A stretch of 64,000 nucleotides of DNA from Comamonas sp. BIGb0152 (lineage in GTDB: Bacteria > Pseudomonadota > Gammaproteobacteria > Burkholderiales > Burkholderiaceae_C), in NCBI RefSeq assembly GCF_024809975.1, contig NZ_JANUDY010000005.1:62001-126000 (forward strand). The letters are read 5' to 3'. Shown piece after piece: positions 8,223-17,192 of this stretch. Under the pieces are notes generated by a model. It was not told where the DNA came from and made no database searches. It was given only the letters and a program-made list of their open reading frames with translations. Positions within the stretch are counted from its first letter, which is position 1, and each line of letters starts with the position of its first letter. The position numbers were made by a program, and so were the translations under genes.

Positions 8223-11200
8223 GCTCCGAGGGAGGAATAGCGGAAGAAGGGGTTTGCGGGTGGGGCCGCAGTTGCGTGCCGCTGAGCTTGCGCAGCGTGA
8301 CGTAGAACACGGGCGTGAGGAACAGGCCGAAGATGGTGACGCCTAACATGCCCGAGAACACGGTGATGCCGGTGGCGGCACGCACCTCGGCGCCTGCGCC
8401 GTGGCCAACAAGCAGCGGCACGGCCCCGGCGATGAAGGCAATCGAGGTCATCACGATGGGGCGCAGGCGCAGGCGGCAGGCCTCGCGCGCGGCGTCCCAG
8501 ATGCTGGCGCCCTGCATTTCCAGCTCGCGGGCAAATTCGACGATCAGGATCGCGTTTTTGCAGGCCAGCCCCATCAGCACCACCAGCCCCACCTGCACGA
8601 AGACGTTGTTGTCTCCGCCCGAGAGCCACACGCCAAAGAGCGCCGCGCAGATACACACGGGCACGATCAGGATGACGGCGAGCGGCATCGTCCAGCTCTC
8701 GTACAGCGCCGCCAGCACCAGAAACACGAGCATGACGGCCAGCGCAAAGACGATCGCCGCCGCATGGCTTTGCTCGACCTGCTGGTAGCTCATTTCCGTC
8801 CAGGCCAGTTCGATGCCCGGGGGCAGCACCCGGTCGGCAATCTCGCGCAGCTTGACCAGCGTTTCGGCGGACGAGAACACATGCGGGTCGGCGTCGCCAA
8901 TCAGGTCGGCAGCCGGAAAGCCGTTGTAGCGCAGCACCGGGTCAGGCCCATAGCTGGGCTCCACGCTCACCAGGGATGCGAGCGGCACCATGTCGCCGCG
9001 GCTGTTGCGGGTCTGCAGCCTGCCAATGTCTTCTGCAGTCTGGCGGTAATCAGCATCGGCCTGCAGCATGACGCGGTACACGCGGCCAAAGGCGTTGAAG
9101 TCATTGACATACACCGAGCCCAGGTAGGCCTGCAGCGTCTGGAACAGGTCGTTCAGCGCCACACCTTGTGCCTTGGCCTTGGTGCGGTCCACCTTCACCT
9201 CCAGCTGCGGAATGTTCGACTGGTAGGCGCTCACCGGGTAATGCATGCCCGGCGTCTTGGCGATTTCGGCCTGGAAGGCACCCAGTGCCTGCTGCAGTGC
9301 AGCATAGCCCAGGCCCGCCCGGTCTTCCAGGAACAGCGAGTAGCCCGAGCCATTGCCCAACCCTTGGATGGGCGGGGGCATGAGCGCGTAGCCAAAGCCG
9401 CCATCCATGCCCGAGAGCTTGCCGTTCAGCTCTGCGCTGATGTCGGCGGCGCTGCGCTGGCGCTCGCCAAAGGGTTTGAGGATGACGTAAGCGCTCGTCA
9501 GGTTGGGCGTGTTGGTGCCCTGCAAGGCGTTAAGGCCAGCGAATGCGGGCACGGAATGCACGCCTTCCACCGAGAGCGCATGTTTGGTCAGCTCCCGCGT
9601 CACCTCATCGGTGCGGCTGAGCGATGCGCCTTCGGGCAGCTTGGCGCCAGCAAAGAGGTAGAGCTTGTCTTGCATGGGTATGAAGCCGCCGGGCACGGTG
9701 TTGAACAGCCAGGCCGTGCCGCCCAATAGCGCCACGTACACCACAAATACCACCCCGCGCATCTTGAACGAGCGCCCCACAACGTTTTCATAACCGTTTG
9801 CGCTGCGATTGAACATGCGGTTGAACCGCTGAAAGAACCAGCCCAGGCCCGCATCCATCCCGCGTGCCAACCAATCCTTGCGCGCGCCGTGGCCTTGCAG
9901 CAGCTTGGCAGCCAGCGCTGGCGAGAGCGTGAGGGAGTTGATCGCCGAGATAACGGTGGAGATCGCAATCGTTACCGCAAACTGCTTGTAGAACTGGCCG
10001 GTGATGCCGTCGAGAAACGCCATAGGCACGAACACTGCGCATAGCACCAGTGCAATGGCGATGATGGGGCCGGACACTTCCTTCATCGCCAGGTGCGCAG
10101 CCTCACGCGGGCTGTGGCCTTTTTCAATGAAGCGCTCCACGTTCTCCACCACCACGATGGCGTCGTCCACCACAATGCCGATGGCCAGTACCAGCCCGAA
10201 GAGGGTCAGGGTGTTGATCGAGTAACCCAGCAGGTAGAGCCAGGCGAAGGTGCCGACGATGGACACGGGCACGGCCAGCAGCGGGATGATGGAGGCGCGC
10301 CAGGTCTGCAAAAAGACGATGACGACCAGCACCACCAGAATCACCGCCTCGATCAGGGTGCGCTGCACCGCCTGGATGGAGTCGCGCACGAACACCGTCG
10401 GGTCCCACAGGTACTCGAACGATGCGCCCTGCGGCAGGGTGGCCGAGAGGCGGTCGAGCGTCTTGTACACCTCGTCGGCCACGCCCAGCGCATTGGCGCC
10501 TGGCGTCAGAAAGATGCCGATGGCTGCCATGTTCTGGTTGTCCAGCGCGGCGCGCAGGGTGTAGTCGCTGGCGCCCAGCTCGATGCGGGCCACATCGGCA
10601 AGGCGCACGATCTGGCCGTCGGCGCCGGTTTTCAGAACAATGTCGCCAAACTCCTGCTCGGTCTTGAGGCGGCCTTGCACATTGATCGACAGCAATTTCT
10701 CCGTGCCCTTGGTGCTGGGCTCGGCGCCCAACTGGCCCGCGGAGACCTGCACGTTCTGCTCGCGGATGGCGGCAATCACCTGGTTGGCCGTCAGTTGACG
10801 GGCCGCCACCTTGTCCGGGTCAAGCCAGATGCGCATGGCGTAGTCACCCGAGCCGTACACGCCCACATCGCCAATGCCGGGCAGGCGCGCAAGCTCGTCC
10901 TTGACCTTCAAGGTGACGTAGTTGCGCAGGTAGAGCGTGTCGAGCTTGCCGTCGTTCGATGCAAGGCCCACGTACATCAGCGGCGTCGCCGATTGCTTTT
11001 GCGTGGTAATGCCGTATTGCCGCACTTCCTCGGGCAGGCGGCTTTGCGCCTGGCTCACGCGGTTTTGCACGCGCACGGCGGCTGCATCGGGGTCGGTGCC
11101 GGGGCGGAAGGTGGAGACGACCTGCAGGCTGCCATCCGACGCGGCGACCGATTTCATGTACATCAGCCCTTCAACGCCATTGATGGCCTCTTCCAGCGGC

Positions 11201-11394
11201 ACAGCCACCGATTCGGCAATCTCCTTGGGGTTGGCACCCGGGTAGGTGGCGCGCACCACCACGCTCGGGGGCACCACTTCGGGGTATTCGCCCGATGGCA
11301 GTTGCGGAATGGCGATCAGACCGACGGCGAACATGATCACCGACAGCACGATGGCAAAGATCGGCCTGTTAATAAAGAATTTTGAAAAATCCAT
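8209..11394 (-). CDS. RND-family multidrug efflux pump, inner-membrane transporter (AcrB/MexB type)
   Basis: 1061 residues, full length for a hydrophobe/amphiphile efflux RND pump. It begins MDFSKFFINRPIFAIVLSVI. The proton-relay helix carries GIVVDDAIVVVENVERF with the paired Asp residues, and a second membrane block near the C-terminus includes GLACKNAILIVEFARE. The long insertion loops between TM1-2 and TM7-8 form the porter and docking domains. Order is adaptor, pump, outer-membrane factor on the minus strand, divergent from soxR. In Pseudomonas SoxR is known to control mexGHI-opmD, so redox-active compounds are reasonable substrates here, but that is inference. Confidence 0.95.
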   Translation of the reverse strand: MDFSKFFINRPIFAIVLSVIMFAVGLIAIPQLPSGEYPEVVPPSVVVRATYPGANPKEIAESVAVPLEEAINGVEGLMYMKSVAASDGSLQVVSTFRPGTDPDAAAVRVQNRVSQAQSRLPEEVRQYGITTQKQSATPLMYVGLASNDGKLDTLYLRNYVTLKVKDELARLPGIGDVGVYGSGDYAMRIWLDPDKVAARQLTANQVIAAIREQNVQVSAGQLGAEPSTKGTEKLLSINVQGRLKTEQEFGDIVLKTGADGQIVRLADVARIELGASDYTLRAALDNQNMAAIGIFLTPGANALGVADEVYKTLDRLSATLPQGASFEYLWDPTVFVRDSIQAVQRTLIEAVILVVLVVIVFLQTWRASIIPLLAVPVSIVGTFAWLYLLGYSINTLTLFGLVLAIGIVVDDAIVVVENVERFIEKGHSPREAAHLAMKEVSGPIIAIALVLCAVFVPMAFLDGITGQFYKQFAVTIAISTVISAINSLTLSPALAAKLLQGHGARKDWLARGMDAGLGWFFQRFNRMFNRSANGYENVVGRSFKMRGVVFVVYVALLGGTAWLFNTVPGGFIPMQDKLYLFAGAKLPEGASLSRTDEVTRELTKHALSVEGVHSVPAFAGLNALQGTNTPNLTSAYVILKPFGERQRSAADISAELNGKLSGMDGGFGYALMPPPIQGLGNGSGYSLFLEDRAGLGYAALQQALGAFQAEIAKTPGMHYPVSAYQSNIPQLEVKVDRTKAKAQGVALNDLFQTLQAYLGSVYVNDFNAFGRVYRVMLQADADYRQTAEDIGRLQTRNSRGDMVPLASLVSVEPSYGPDPVLRYNGFPAADLIGDADPHVFSSAETLVKLREIADRVLPPGIELAWTEMSYQQVEQSHAAAIVFALAVMLVFLVLAALYESWTMPLAVILIVPVCICAALFGVWLSGGDNNVFVQVGLVVLMGLACKNAILIVEFARELEMQGASIWDAAREACRLRLRPIVMTSIAFIAGAVPLLVGHGAGAEVRAATGITVFSGMLGVTIFGLFLTPVFYVTLRKLSGTQLRPHPQTPSSAIPPSEHVHG

Positions 11395-11406
11395 AGCAGC
11401 CTCCGC

Positions 11407-12651
11407 TTATTGGCCGGGCGCTGCGGCCGGTTCTTCTTCTGAAAGAGCCGCTACGGGCTGGCCCGCCTCGGCCTGTGGCTTGGGGGCCAGCGGCATGCCT
11501 GGGTAGTAGATGCGCTGCATGCCCGCCACCACCAACTGGTCGCCCGCCTGCAGGCCCGCCTCCACAATCCGCCGGCCCTCGAACACGCGGCCGAGCTTCA
11601 GCTCGCGCCGCTCTGCGCGGCCGCCCTCGCCCACCACGTAGGCGTATTTGCGGTCTTGGTCGGTCAGCACCGCCTTGTCGTCGATCAATACGGCCTGAAA
11701 ATCGTTGCGCCCCTGCATCTGCACGCGAGCAAACATGCCGGGGGTGAACAGGCCACGGTCGTTGGCGAGCGTGGCGCGCACGGTGAGCGTGCCCGTCTGC
11801 GGATCGAGCCGGTTGTCGGTGAAACCCACCTGCCCGGTGTGCGGAAAGCCTTCTTCGTTGGCTAGGCCAATGCGCACCTGCGCGGCTCCCGCACCCCTGC
11901 TCCCGCCCGCACTCTTGGCCTCATTCTTGCCCGTTACCGCCTGCTGCCTGCTGCGCAGCAGGCTTTGCTCGTCGGCATCAAAGTACACATACACGGGGTT
12001 TTGCGACACCACGGTGGACAGCACGCTCTGGTTGGCTTGGGCCAGGTTGCCCGCCGTCAACACGGCCCGGCCCGCTACGCCGGTGATAGGCGAGCGCACC
12101 TCGGTAAAGCCCAGATCTAGCTGGGCGGCGGCCACGGCGGCCTCGGCAGCCATCACTTCTGCCGAGGTCTGTGCCAGGGTGCCTGCACGGTTGTCGGCCT
12201 CTTCGGCGGAGATGGCGCGGTCTACCAGCAGGTCGCGGGCCCGCCGATCTTGCGTTTTGGCCAGGGCCTGCGCCGCCTTGGCGCGCTGCAACTGGGCCTG
12301 GGCGCTCGCCAGCGTTGCCTTGTAGGGCCTTGCATCAATGGTGAACAGCACCTGCCCCTTGCGCACGGCCTGCCCTTCGCTGAAGCTCACGCTGTCGATA
12401 TAGCCGCCCACGCGCGGGCGGATGTCCACACTCTCCTTGGCGGCAATGCGGCCATTGAAGCTGTCCCACTGCTGCACCGGGTGCAATTGCACCTGCGCCG
12501 TGCTGACCTGCGCTGGCGGCGGCTCGCCTGCGGCGGCGGATTCACTCCCCCCGCTGGCTTGCTTGCAGGCGGTCAAACCAACTAGCGCCATGCTGGCCGC
12601 AGTTGCCAGACCGGTACGCACAACCCAGTGCGCGCTGATTGCTGATGTCAT
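11407..12651 (-). CDS. RND efflux periplasmic adaptor (membrane fusion protein, AcrA/MexA type)
   Basis: 414 residues. The lipobox MALVGLTAC places the lipidated Cys at about 29. The lipoyl halves are visible as VDIRPRVGGYIDSVSFSEGQ with VRKGQVLFTIDARPY, and LGFTEVRSPITGVAGRA, separated by an alpha-helical hairpin rich in Ala and Gln. The beta-barrel region includes GQVGFTDNRLDPQTGTLTVR. It is the first gene of the operon; its start lies 218 bases from the divergent soxR start, with a nested dyad between them. There are 12 bases before the pump gene. Confidence 0.93.
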   Translation of the reverse strand: MTSAISAHWVVRTGLATAASMALVGLTACKQASGGSESAAAGEPPPAQVSTAQVQLHPVQQWDSFNGRIAAKESVDIRPRVGGYIDSVSFSEGQAVRKGQVLFTIDARPYKATLASAQAQLQRAKAAQALAKTQDRRARDLLVDRAISAEEADNRAGTLAQTSAEVMAAEAAVAAAQLDLGFTEVRSPITGVAGRAVLTAGNLAQANQSVLSTVVSQNPVYVYFDADEQSLLRSRQQAVTGKNEAKSAGGSRGAGAAQVRIGLANEEGFPHTGQVGFTDNRLDPQTGTLTVRATLANDRGLFTPGMFARVQMQGRNDFQAVLIDDKAVLTDQDRKYAYVVGEGGRAERRELKLGRVFEGRRIVEAGLQAGDQLVVAGMQRIYYPGMPLAPKPQAEAGQPVAALSEEEPAAAPGQ

Positions 12652-12817
12652 TGTTCAATTCCATGAATGGACGGCAGGCTCCTGAACGCATATGCGATTC
12701 AGGAGCCCTATCCGTGGGCCCGCCAGACCAGAGCCTTGGCAGGCATGAAGGCAAAGCACGAGCGTGGCCGCAATGACCACACAGAGACAAACCCTGCTTT
12801 TGCCCGTTGCTGAATCG

Positions 12818-12859
12818 CATTTTTCAAGTTAAAGTAAGCTTTAAGTCAATTGAAAAATG
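12818..12859. promoter_or_regulatory. Nested inverted repeats between soxR and the RND operon (candidate SoxR-type operator)
   Basis: Outer perfect arms CATTTTTCAA (12818-12827) and TTGAAAAATG (12850-12859) enclose an inner dyad TTAAAG-taag-CTTTAA (12829-12844). The inner 6-4-6 layout is that of the E. coli SoxR box (CTCAAG-ttaa-CTTGAG), though the sequence differs. On the minus strand a TTGACT (12849-12844) could be the -35 with the dyad in an over-long spacer, as is usual for MerR-family activation. Function is inferred from position and layout. Confidence 0.55.
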
Positions 12860-12869
12860 GATTACCACC

Positions 12870-13418
12870 ATGAATCCTGGGGATGATGAACTGCTGCCCA
12901 TCGGCATGATTGCGCAGCGCAGCGGGGTTAACGCCTCCGCACTGCGGTACTACGAATCACTGGGCCTGATCGAATCCGTGCGCAGCGGCGCGGGCCACCG
13001 CCGCTACCGGCGCTCCAGCCTGCGGCGGGTGGCCTACATCGTGTTTGCCCAGCGCCTGGGCTTTCAGCTTGAAGAAATTGCTGCGCAGCTTGACGGACTG
13101 CCCAAGCACCATGCGCCTACGGGCGATGAGTGGAGCAGCATCTCGAAAACCTGGGTCAACCGCGTCGATGAACGCATTCAGGAGTTGATGCACCTGCGCA
13201 GAAGCCTGGATAACTGCATTGGCTGCGGCTGCCTGTCGATGAAGGTGTGCAATGTCTTCAACCACGCCGACTGCATTGCGGAAAAAGGCGCCGGCCCCCG
13301 GGTCTGGCTGGGCGACCGGTTGGTGCCAGCGCAGGACGAAAGCTGCCAGGGATGCGCTGCAGAGCACTCACCGCATGGGCTGGACGTGGATCGGGATGCA
13401 CCGCAAGGCACCTGTTGA
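12870..13418 (+). CDS. soxR: Redox-sensing MerR-family regulator SoxR
   Basis: 182 residues from the ATG at 12870. The N-terminal winged helix (IGMIAQRSGVNASALRYYES) and dimer helix are MerR-type. The segment CIGCGCLSMKVC has the exact C-x2-C-x-C-x5-C spacing of the SoxR [2Fe-2S] cluster. SoxR activates target genes when the cluster is oxidised by redox-cycling compounds. It is divergent from an RND efflux operon. Oddity: a usual SoxR ends about 25-30 residues after the cluster, but here the last ~23 residues (from CQGCAAEHS to DAPQGTC) are encoded inside a copy of a dispersed repeat element and add three more cysteines. Confidence 0.9.
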   Translation: MNPGDDELLPIGMIAQRSGVNASALRYYESLGLIESVRSGAGHRRYRRSSLRRVAYIVFAQRLGFQLEEIAAQLDGLPKHHAPTGDEWSSISKTWVNRVDERIQELMHLRRSLDNCIGCGCLSMKVCNVFNHADCIAEKGAGPRVWLGDRLVPAQDESCQGCAAEHSPHGLDVDRDAPQGTC

Positions 13419-13495
13419 AGGCAATCGCTGTAATCGCTGTCGCCATTGACGAAGAAGACAACGCAGCAGCTCGCGCCAAACGGTGTTCAGACTGC
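13349..13495 (-). repeat. Copy A of a dispersed ~150-170-bp MITE-like repeat
   Basis: The plus-strand segment with GGATCGGGATGCACCGCAAG and later GAAGAAGACAACGCAGC is clearly homologous, in inverse orientation, to 25382-25541 and 26912-27078. The left boundary is taken at GGGATGCGCTGCA (13349), which corresponds to the inverted-repeat end of copy C. The other end is too degraded to place exactly. The element overlaps the 3' end of soxR and has no gene of its own. Confidence 0.65.
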
Positions 13496-13548
13496 GCTCA
13501 GATCGTGGCCCCGGGCGTGCTGCTCGCGCCCGCAGCGCGCAGCCCTCC

Positions 13549-14733
13549 TCACAGTTTGCGGGCCAGCCACACGCCGCAGGCGGCCAGAGCCAGCAGCATC
13601 CAGGCCACCGTCGTCCACCCTCCTGCCTGGGCCAGCACGCCGGCCGCCAGCGGCCCGAGCAACTGCCCCACATAGCTACCCTGCAGCATGAAGCCGATGG
13701 TGGGCGGCACCAGCGCCGCGCTGGGCGCGGCCTTGGGCGCGCCTGCTGTCAGGGCTCCGGGGATGGCGCCCATGCACCCGGTCATCAGCATGGCAACGGC
13801 CACGGACGCCTGCATGGGCAGTGGCACCCAGAACAGCAGCGAAATGCACACCGCACCGATGGTGAAGCCCGCCCCCACCAACCAGCGCGGCGCCACGCCA
13901 CGCCGCATCAGCGCACCGGCACTGATATTGCCCAGCACATTGACCGCCACGATGGCCGCGCTCACATAACCCGCCTGCCGTGCCGACAGGCCCAGCAGAT
14001 CGCGCAGCAGCAGGGGCAGAAAGCCCGAGAACGCGAAATAGATCATCGCGTACGTTGCAAAACAGAGGGCGATGAGCTGCGCCCCCTGCGCCTGGGCCAC
14101 ACGGCGGATAGCGTTCCATGCGCCGCTGCCTGGAGCCGTTGACGCCAGCGCCGGCATGGCAGGCAGGCACAGCCACAGCACCACGCCACTGGTCACGGCC
14201 AGCCAGCCATTGAGCTGCCACAGCAGCTGCCAGGACACGGGGTAACCCAGCGACGCCGCCACGGTGGCACCCAGCATCATGAGGGCAATACCGCTGGGCA
14301 CTGCCGTGCTCGATAGCGCCATGGCCAGATCCCGCTCCCGTGGCGCAGCCTGGCGCCCCACCATGCTCGATGCGCAGATCAGCAGCACCACGACTGCAAT
14401 GCCTTCTACGACGCGCGAGGCGATCAACAGCCCAAGCCCCGTGGTAAAGCCCCCGGCAAAGTTGGTCAATGCCAGCACCGCCACACCGGCGCATAGCACC
14501 TTGCGCGCGTCGAAGCGCGAAACCAGCAAGCCCAGCGGCATGGCCAGCAAGGCGCCCACAATGGCCAGGGAGGAGATGACGAGCCCGGTCTCCCGCAGGC
14601 TCAGATACAACGGCGCGCCCTGCAGGAGCGGCAGCGCGATGATGGCCTTGCCAATCTGAAAAGCGGCGTTCAGCGCGGCAAAGATGGCCAGTGCGATGTT
14701 GCGCCAGGAGGTGTGATGGGGTTGTGCTTGCAT
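13549..14733 (-). CDS. Major facilitator superfamily transporter
   Basis: 394 residues from the ATG at 14733 (MQAQPHHTSWRNIALAIF). About 12 hydrophobic helices are visible. The loop between helices 2 and 3 reads MPLGLLVSRFDARKVLCAG, the MFS signature region, and a similar loop occurs in the second half (GALMRRGVAPRWLVGAG). The protein resembles drug or sugar efflux MFS members; the substrate cannot be named. It is convergent with soxR, with only repeat sequence between them. Confidence 0.85.
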   Translation of the reverse strand: MQAQPHHTSWRNIALAIFAALNAAFQIGKAIIALPLLQGAPLYLSLRETGLVISSLAIVGALLAMPLGLLVSRFDARKVLCAGVAVLALTNFAGGFTTGLGLLIASRVVEGIAVVVLLICASSMVGRQAAPRERDLAMALSSTAVPSGIALMMLGATVAASLGYPVSWQLLWQLNGWLAVTSGVVLWLCLPAMPALASTAPGSGAWNAIRRVAQAQGAQLIALCFATYAMIYFAFSGFLPLLLRDLLGLSARQAGYVSAAIVAVNVLGNISAGALMRRGVAPRWLVGAGFTIGAVCISLLFWVPLPMQASVAVAMLMTGCMGAIPGALTAGAPKAAPSAALVPPTIGFMLQGSYVGQLLGPLAAGVLAQAGGWTTVAWMLLALAACGVWLARKL

Positions 14734-14946
14734 ATCCGCCAGATCAAGAAGAACAGGAAATGGCCTGCAGTCTAGAAATTGAAGCGCACTTGAAGTCAAT
14801 GCCAATTCTGGCTATGACGCCAAAAGCCTTCAGCTATGCACAACCACACAGACACAGACACAGACAGGGTGGCGACTGACCTAGTGCTTGCGGCCTTGTA
14901 TCCGCCCTTGCCCCTTGTATCTGCTCCTGCCCTTGCGGGCAATGCA

Positions 14947-15995
14947 GGCGTTGTTGCATAACTCCCTCGCTGGGCCGAGTTCGAGGCGTGAACTTGGGTA
15001 GGCTCGGGGGATGAGCAAGCCACCGCAGGCAAAGTACCGCACGACGAATTGGAGTGAGTACAACGAGGCGCTCAAGCGCAGAGGATCGTTGATGGTCTGG
15101 CTCGATGCCGACCTCCAATGGCAAGCTCCTGCCAGTGGTCGGCCAGGTCGCCCTGCTGTGTTCAGCGACGCTGCGGTCCAGTTCTGCCTGACATTGAAGT
15201 GCATGTTTGGGCTGGGCCTTCGTCAAGCAACGGCCTGGCCGAGGGCCTGATCAAGCTGGCCCGGCTGGACTGGGGCGTGCCCGACTACAGCACCCTGTCG
15301 CGGCGCCAGAAGGCGCTGAGTGTGGCCATCGCAGCGCGCCGCAGCAGCGCGAGGCTGCACCTGCTGATCGACTGCACCGGCGTGAAAATGCTGGGCGAAG
15401 GCGAGGGGAACACGAAGAAGCACGGGGCCGACTATCGCCGGCAGTGGCGCAAGGTGCACCTAGGCATCGATGCTAAGACCTTGGAGATCCGTGCCATCGA
15501 GATCACCGACAACGCCATTGGCGATGCACCGATGCTGCTGGAGTTGCTGGCGCAGCTTCCTGAGGAAGAGCCGCTGCATTCGGTGAGCGCCGATGGTGCC
15601 TATGACACCAAGGCTTGCCACGAGGCCATCGCCAGTCGTCAGGCCGCGGCGATCATCCCCACACGCAAGAATGCCAAGCCCTGGGCAGATGACAAGGCAG
15701 TGGCGCGGGCGAGAAACGAAATCTTGAGGGCGACGCGCAGGCTAGGCCGCTCCATCTGGATGAAATGGAGCGGCTATCACCGCCGCTGCCTTGTAGAGAC
15801 CAAGATGGGATGCTTCAAGAGATTGGGCGAACACGTGATGGCTCGGGACTTTGAGCGGCAGGTGACTGAGCTGCACATACGAGCATCGATCCTCAACAGG
15901 TTCACCAGCCTGGGTACGCCCCAGACTGTGCGCGTGGCATAACTCCGTCTGGGGTGGGGGAGACTCGGCCTCAATTCGAGTTATGCAACAGCGCC
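14947..15995 (+). mobile_element. IS5-family insertion sequence, about 1.05 kb
   Basis: The left end reads GGCGTTGTTGCATAACTC (from 14947). The right end in reverse complement reads GGCGCTGTTGCATAACTC (to 15995): an 18-bp inverted repeat with one mismatch. Between them lies one transposase gene of the IS5 group, interrupted by a frameshift. I could not identify a certain target-site duplication. The element sits between the MFS gene and the siderophore-interacting protein gene. Confidence 0.85.
15011..15942 (+). pseudogene. IS5-family transposase with an internal frameshift
   Basis: The first frame starts MSKPPQAKYRTTNWSEYNE at 15011 and runs to a stop near 15250. The homologous continuation (GLAEGLIKLARLDWGVPDYS) is in the next frame, so one base appears to be missing near 15226-15236. 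Downstream the DDE residues are present: LIDCTGVK, SADGAYD and the C-terminal ETKMGCFKRLGE. Some IS5 subgroups use programmed frameshifting, but the second related copy at 59860 reads through this region in one frame. I therefore favour an inactivating mutation (or a sequencing error). Confidence 0.8.
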
Positions 15996-16279
15996 GGAAA
16001 TATGGAGCAAACGAAGCAATTTCGGCGATAAAGAGTTCTCCATGGTCGGAACTGCTGAAGACTTGACCAACAGCTTCCGAGGACGGTGAACTTCCGCAAA
16101 GGGTCGTTTGCAGTCCTACCTTTTTCAAAAGCAAGCCATTGAAGCCCTGCACGCCATCTACAAACCGCCGCATCACTGCAGGACTACTCCAGCTTGCGCA
16201 CACCGCCCACCCTTTGACAACCCCACCCCCGCCAAAGCCACACCCCAACCAGGGATTGCCACCAGGCTGCTAGCCGCAG

Positions 16280-16313
16280 GAATGGTTCTCATTTAAGATA
16301 AAAGATATATCTT
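16280..16313. promoter_or_regulatory. Candidate iron/nickel-responsive operators upstream of the siderophore-interacting protein gene
   Basis: AATGGTTCTCATT (16281-16293) is an imperfect dyad whose complement resembles the Fur-box half AATGAGAATCATT. Next to it is a perfect 12-bp palindrome AAGATATATCTT (16302-16313), of the sort used by PadR-type regulators such as E. coli YqjI/NfeR, which controls the homologous yqjH. Both lie within 54 bases of the start codon. No regulator gene is adjacent; assignment is inference. Confidence 0.45.
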
Positions 16314-16333
16314 AGACACGGATTGAACACACC

Positions 16334-17176
16334 ATGCCCTTGCAACTGAGCCTTCCCACTCCCCCCTCTGCTGAACTGCTGGCCGCACGTGCGCCTGAGC
16401 GGGCGCGCCATGAGATCAAGCTGCGCCGCACCACCGTCGAATCGGTGGAGCAGCTGACACCGCATATGCTGCGCATCCGTTTGCAGGGTGCGGACCTGGC
16501 GGGCTTTAGCAGCCTGGGCTTTGATGACCATGTGAAGCTGCTGTTTCCGGATGCCAATGGCGAGCTGCAACTGCCGCCACCCGGTACCGAAGGCTTGCCG
16601 CCGGCGATGCGCGAGGCCATGCGGGACTACACGCCCCACTCTTACGATGCGCAGGCGCAGACTTTGTCGATTGACTTTGCGGTGCATGAGGCCGGGCCGG
16701 CTACGGCCTGGGCGCTGCAGGCGGCCCCTGGGCATGCGCTAGGCATTGCGGGGCCGCGTGGCTCCTTTATCGTGCCCACGGCGTTTGATGGCCACTTGCT
16801 GATTGGCGACGATGCGGCGCTGCCAGCGATTGCGCGCCGCCTGCGCGAGCTGCCAGCGGGCACCCGCGCCGTGGTGGTGGTGGAAGTGAATGACGCGGCC
16901 GATGAGCAAGCGCTGGACAGCGCTGCCGATCTGCAGGTGCATTGGGTGCACCGCAAGGGCCAGCCCGCCGGCGATGTGCAGGGGCTGCTAGCGGCTTTGC
17001 GCCAGATCGATGCGCCTGCTGGCGATTATTACAACTGGGTGGCGCTGGAATCGACGGCCGCCAAGGCGCTGCGCGCTGCCCTGATTGCCGAACATGGCGC
17101 CCACCCGAAATGGACCAAGGCAGCGGCCTACTGGAAGCGCGGAAGCACTGGTGTGCATGAAGTCATTGAAGAGTGA
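16334..17176 (+). CDS. Siderophore-interacting protein (ferric-chelate reductase, ViuB/YqjH family)
   Basis: 280 residues. Family marks: RTTVESVEQLTPHMLRIRL, then DYTPHSYD in the flavin-binding barrel (family consensus is usually R-x-Y-T-x-R), FAVHEAGPATAWALQA, and GPRGSF. The C-terminal NAD(P)H-domain contains HLLIGDDAALPAIARRL and ends with the typical KAAAYWKRG. Known role: cytoplasmic reduction of Fe(III) bound to siderophores or other chelators, using FAD and NAD(P)H. It is a single gene with candidate metal-responsive sites upstream. The histidine in YTPHSYD where Arg is usual could modestly alter FAD binding. Confidence 0.88.
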   Translation: MPLQLSLPTPPSAELLAARAPERARHEIKLRRTTVESVEQLTPHMLRIRLQGADLAGFSSLGFDDHVKLLFPDANGELQLPPPGTEGLPPAMREAMRDYTPHSYDAQAQTLSIDFAVHEAGPATAWALQAAPGHALGIAGPRGSFIVPTAFDGHLLIGDDAALPAIARRLRELPAGTRAVVVVEVNDAADEQALDSAADLQVHWVHRKGQPAGDVQGLLAALRQIDAPAGDYYNWVALESTAAKALRAALIAEHGAHPKWTKAAAYWKRGSTGVHEVIEE

Positions 17177-17192
17177 CCGCACACATCCTTCG

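Noticed and set aside
15742..16248. A 168-codon minus-strand frame across the right end of the IS5 element
   Set aside because: It covers the antisense of the transposase end and the inverted repeat; no independent support.
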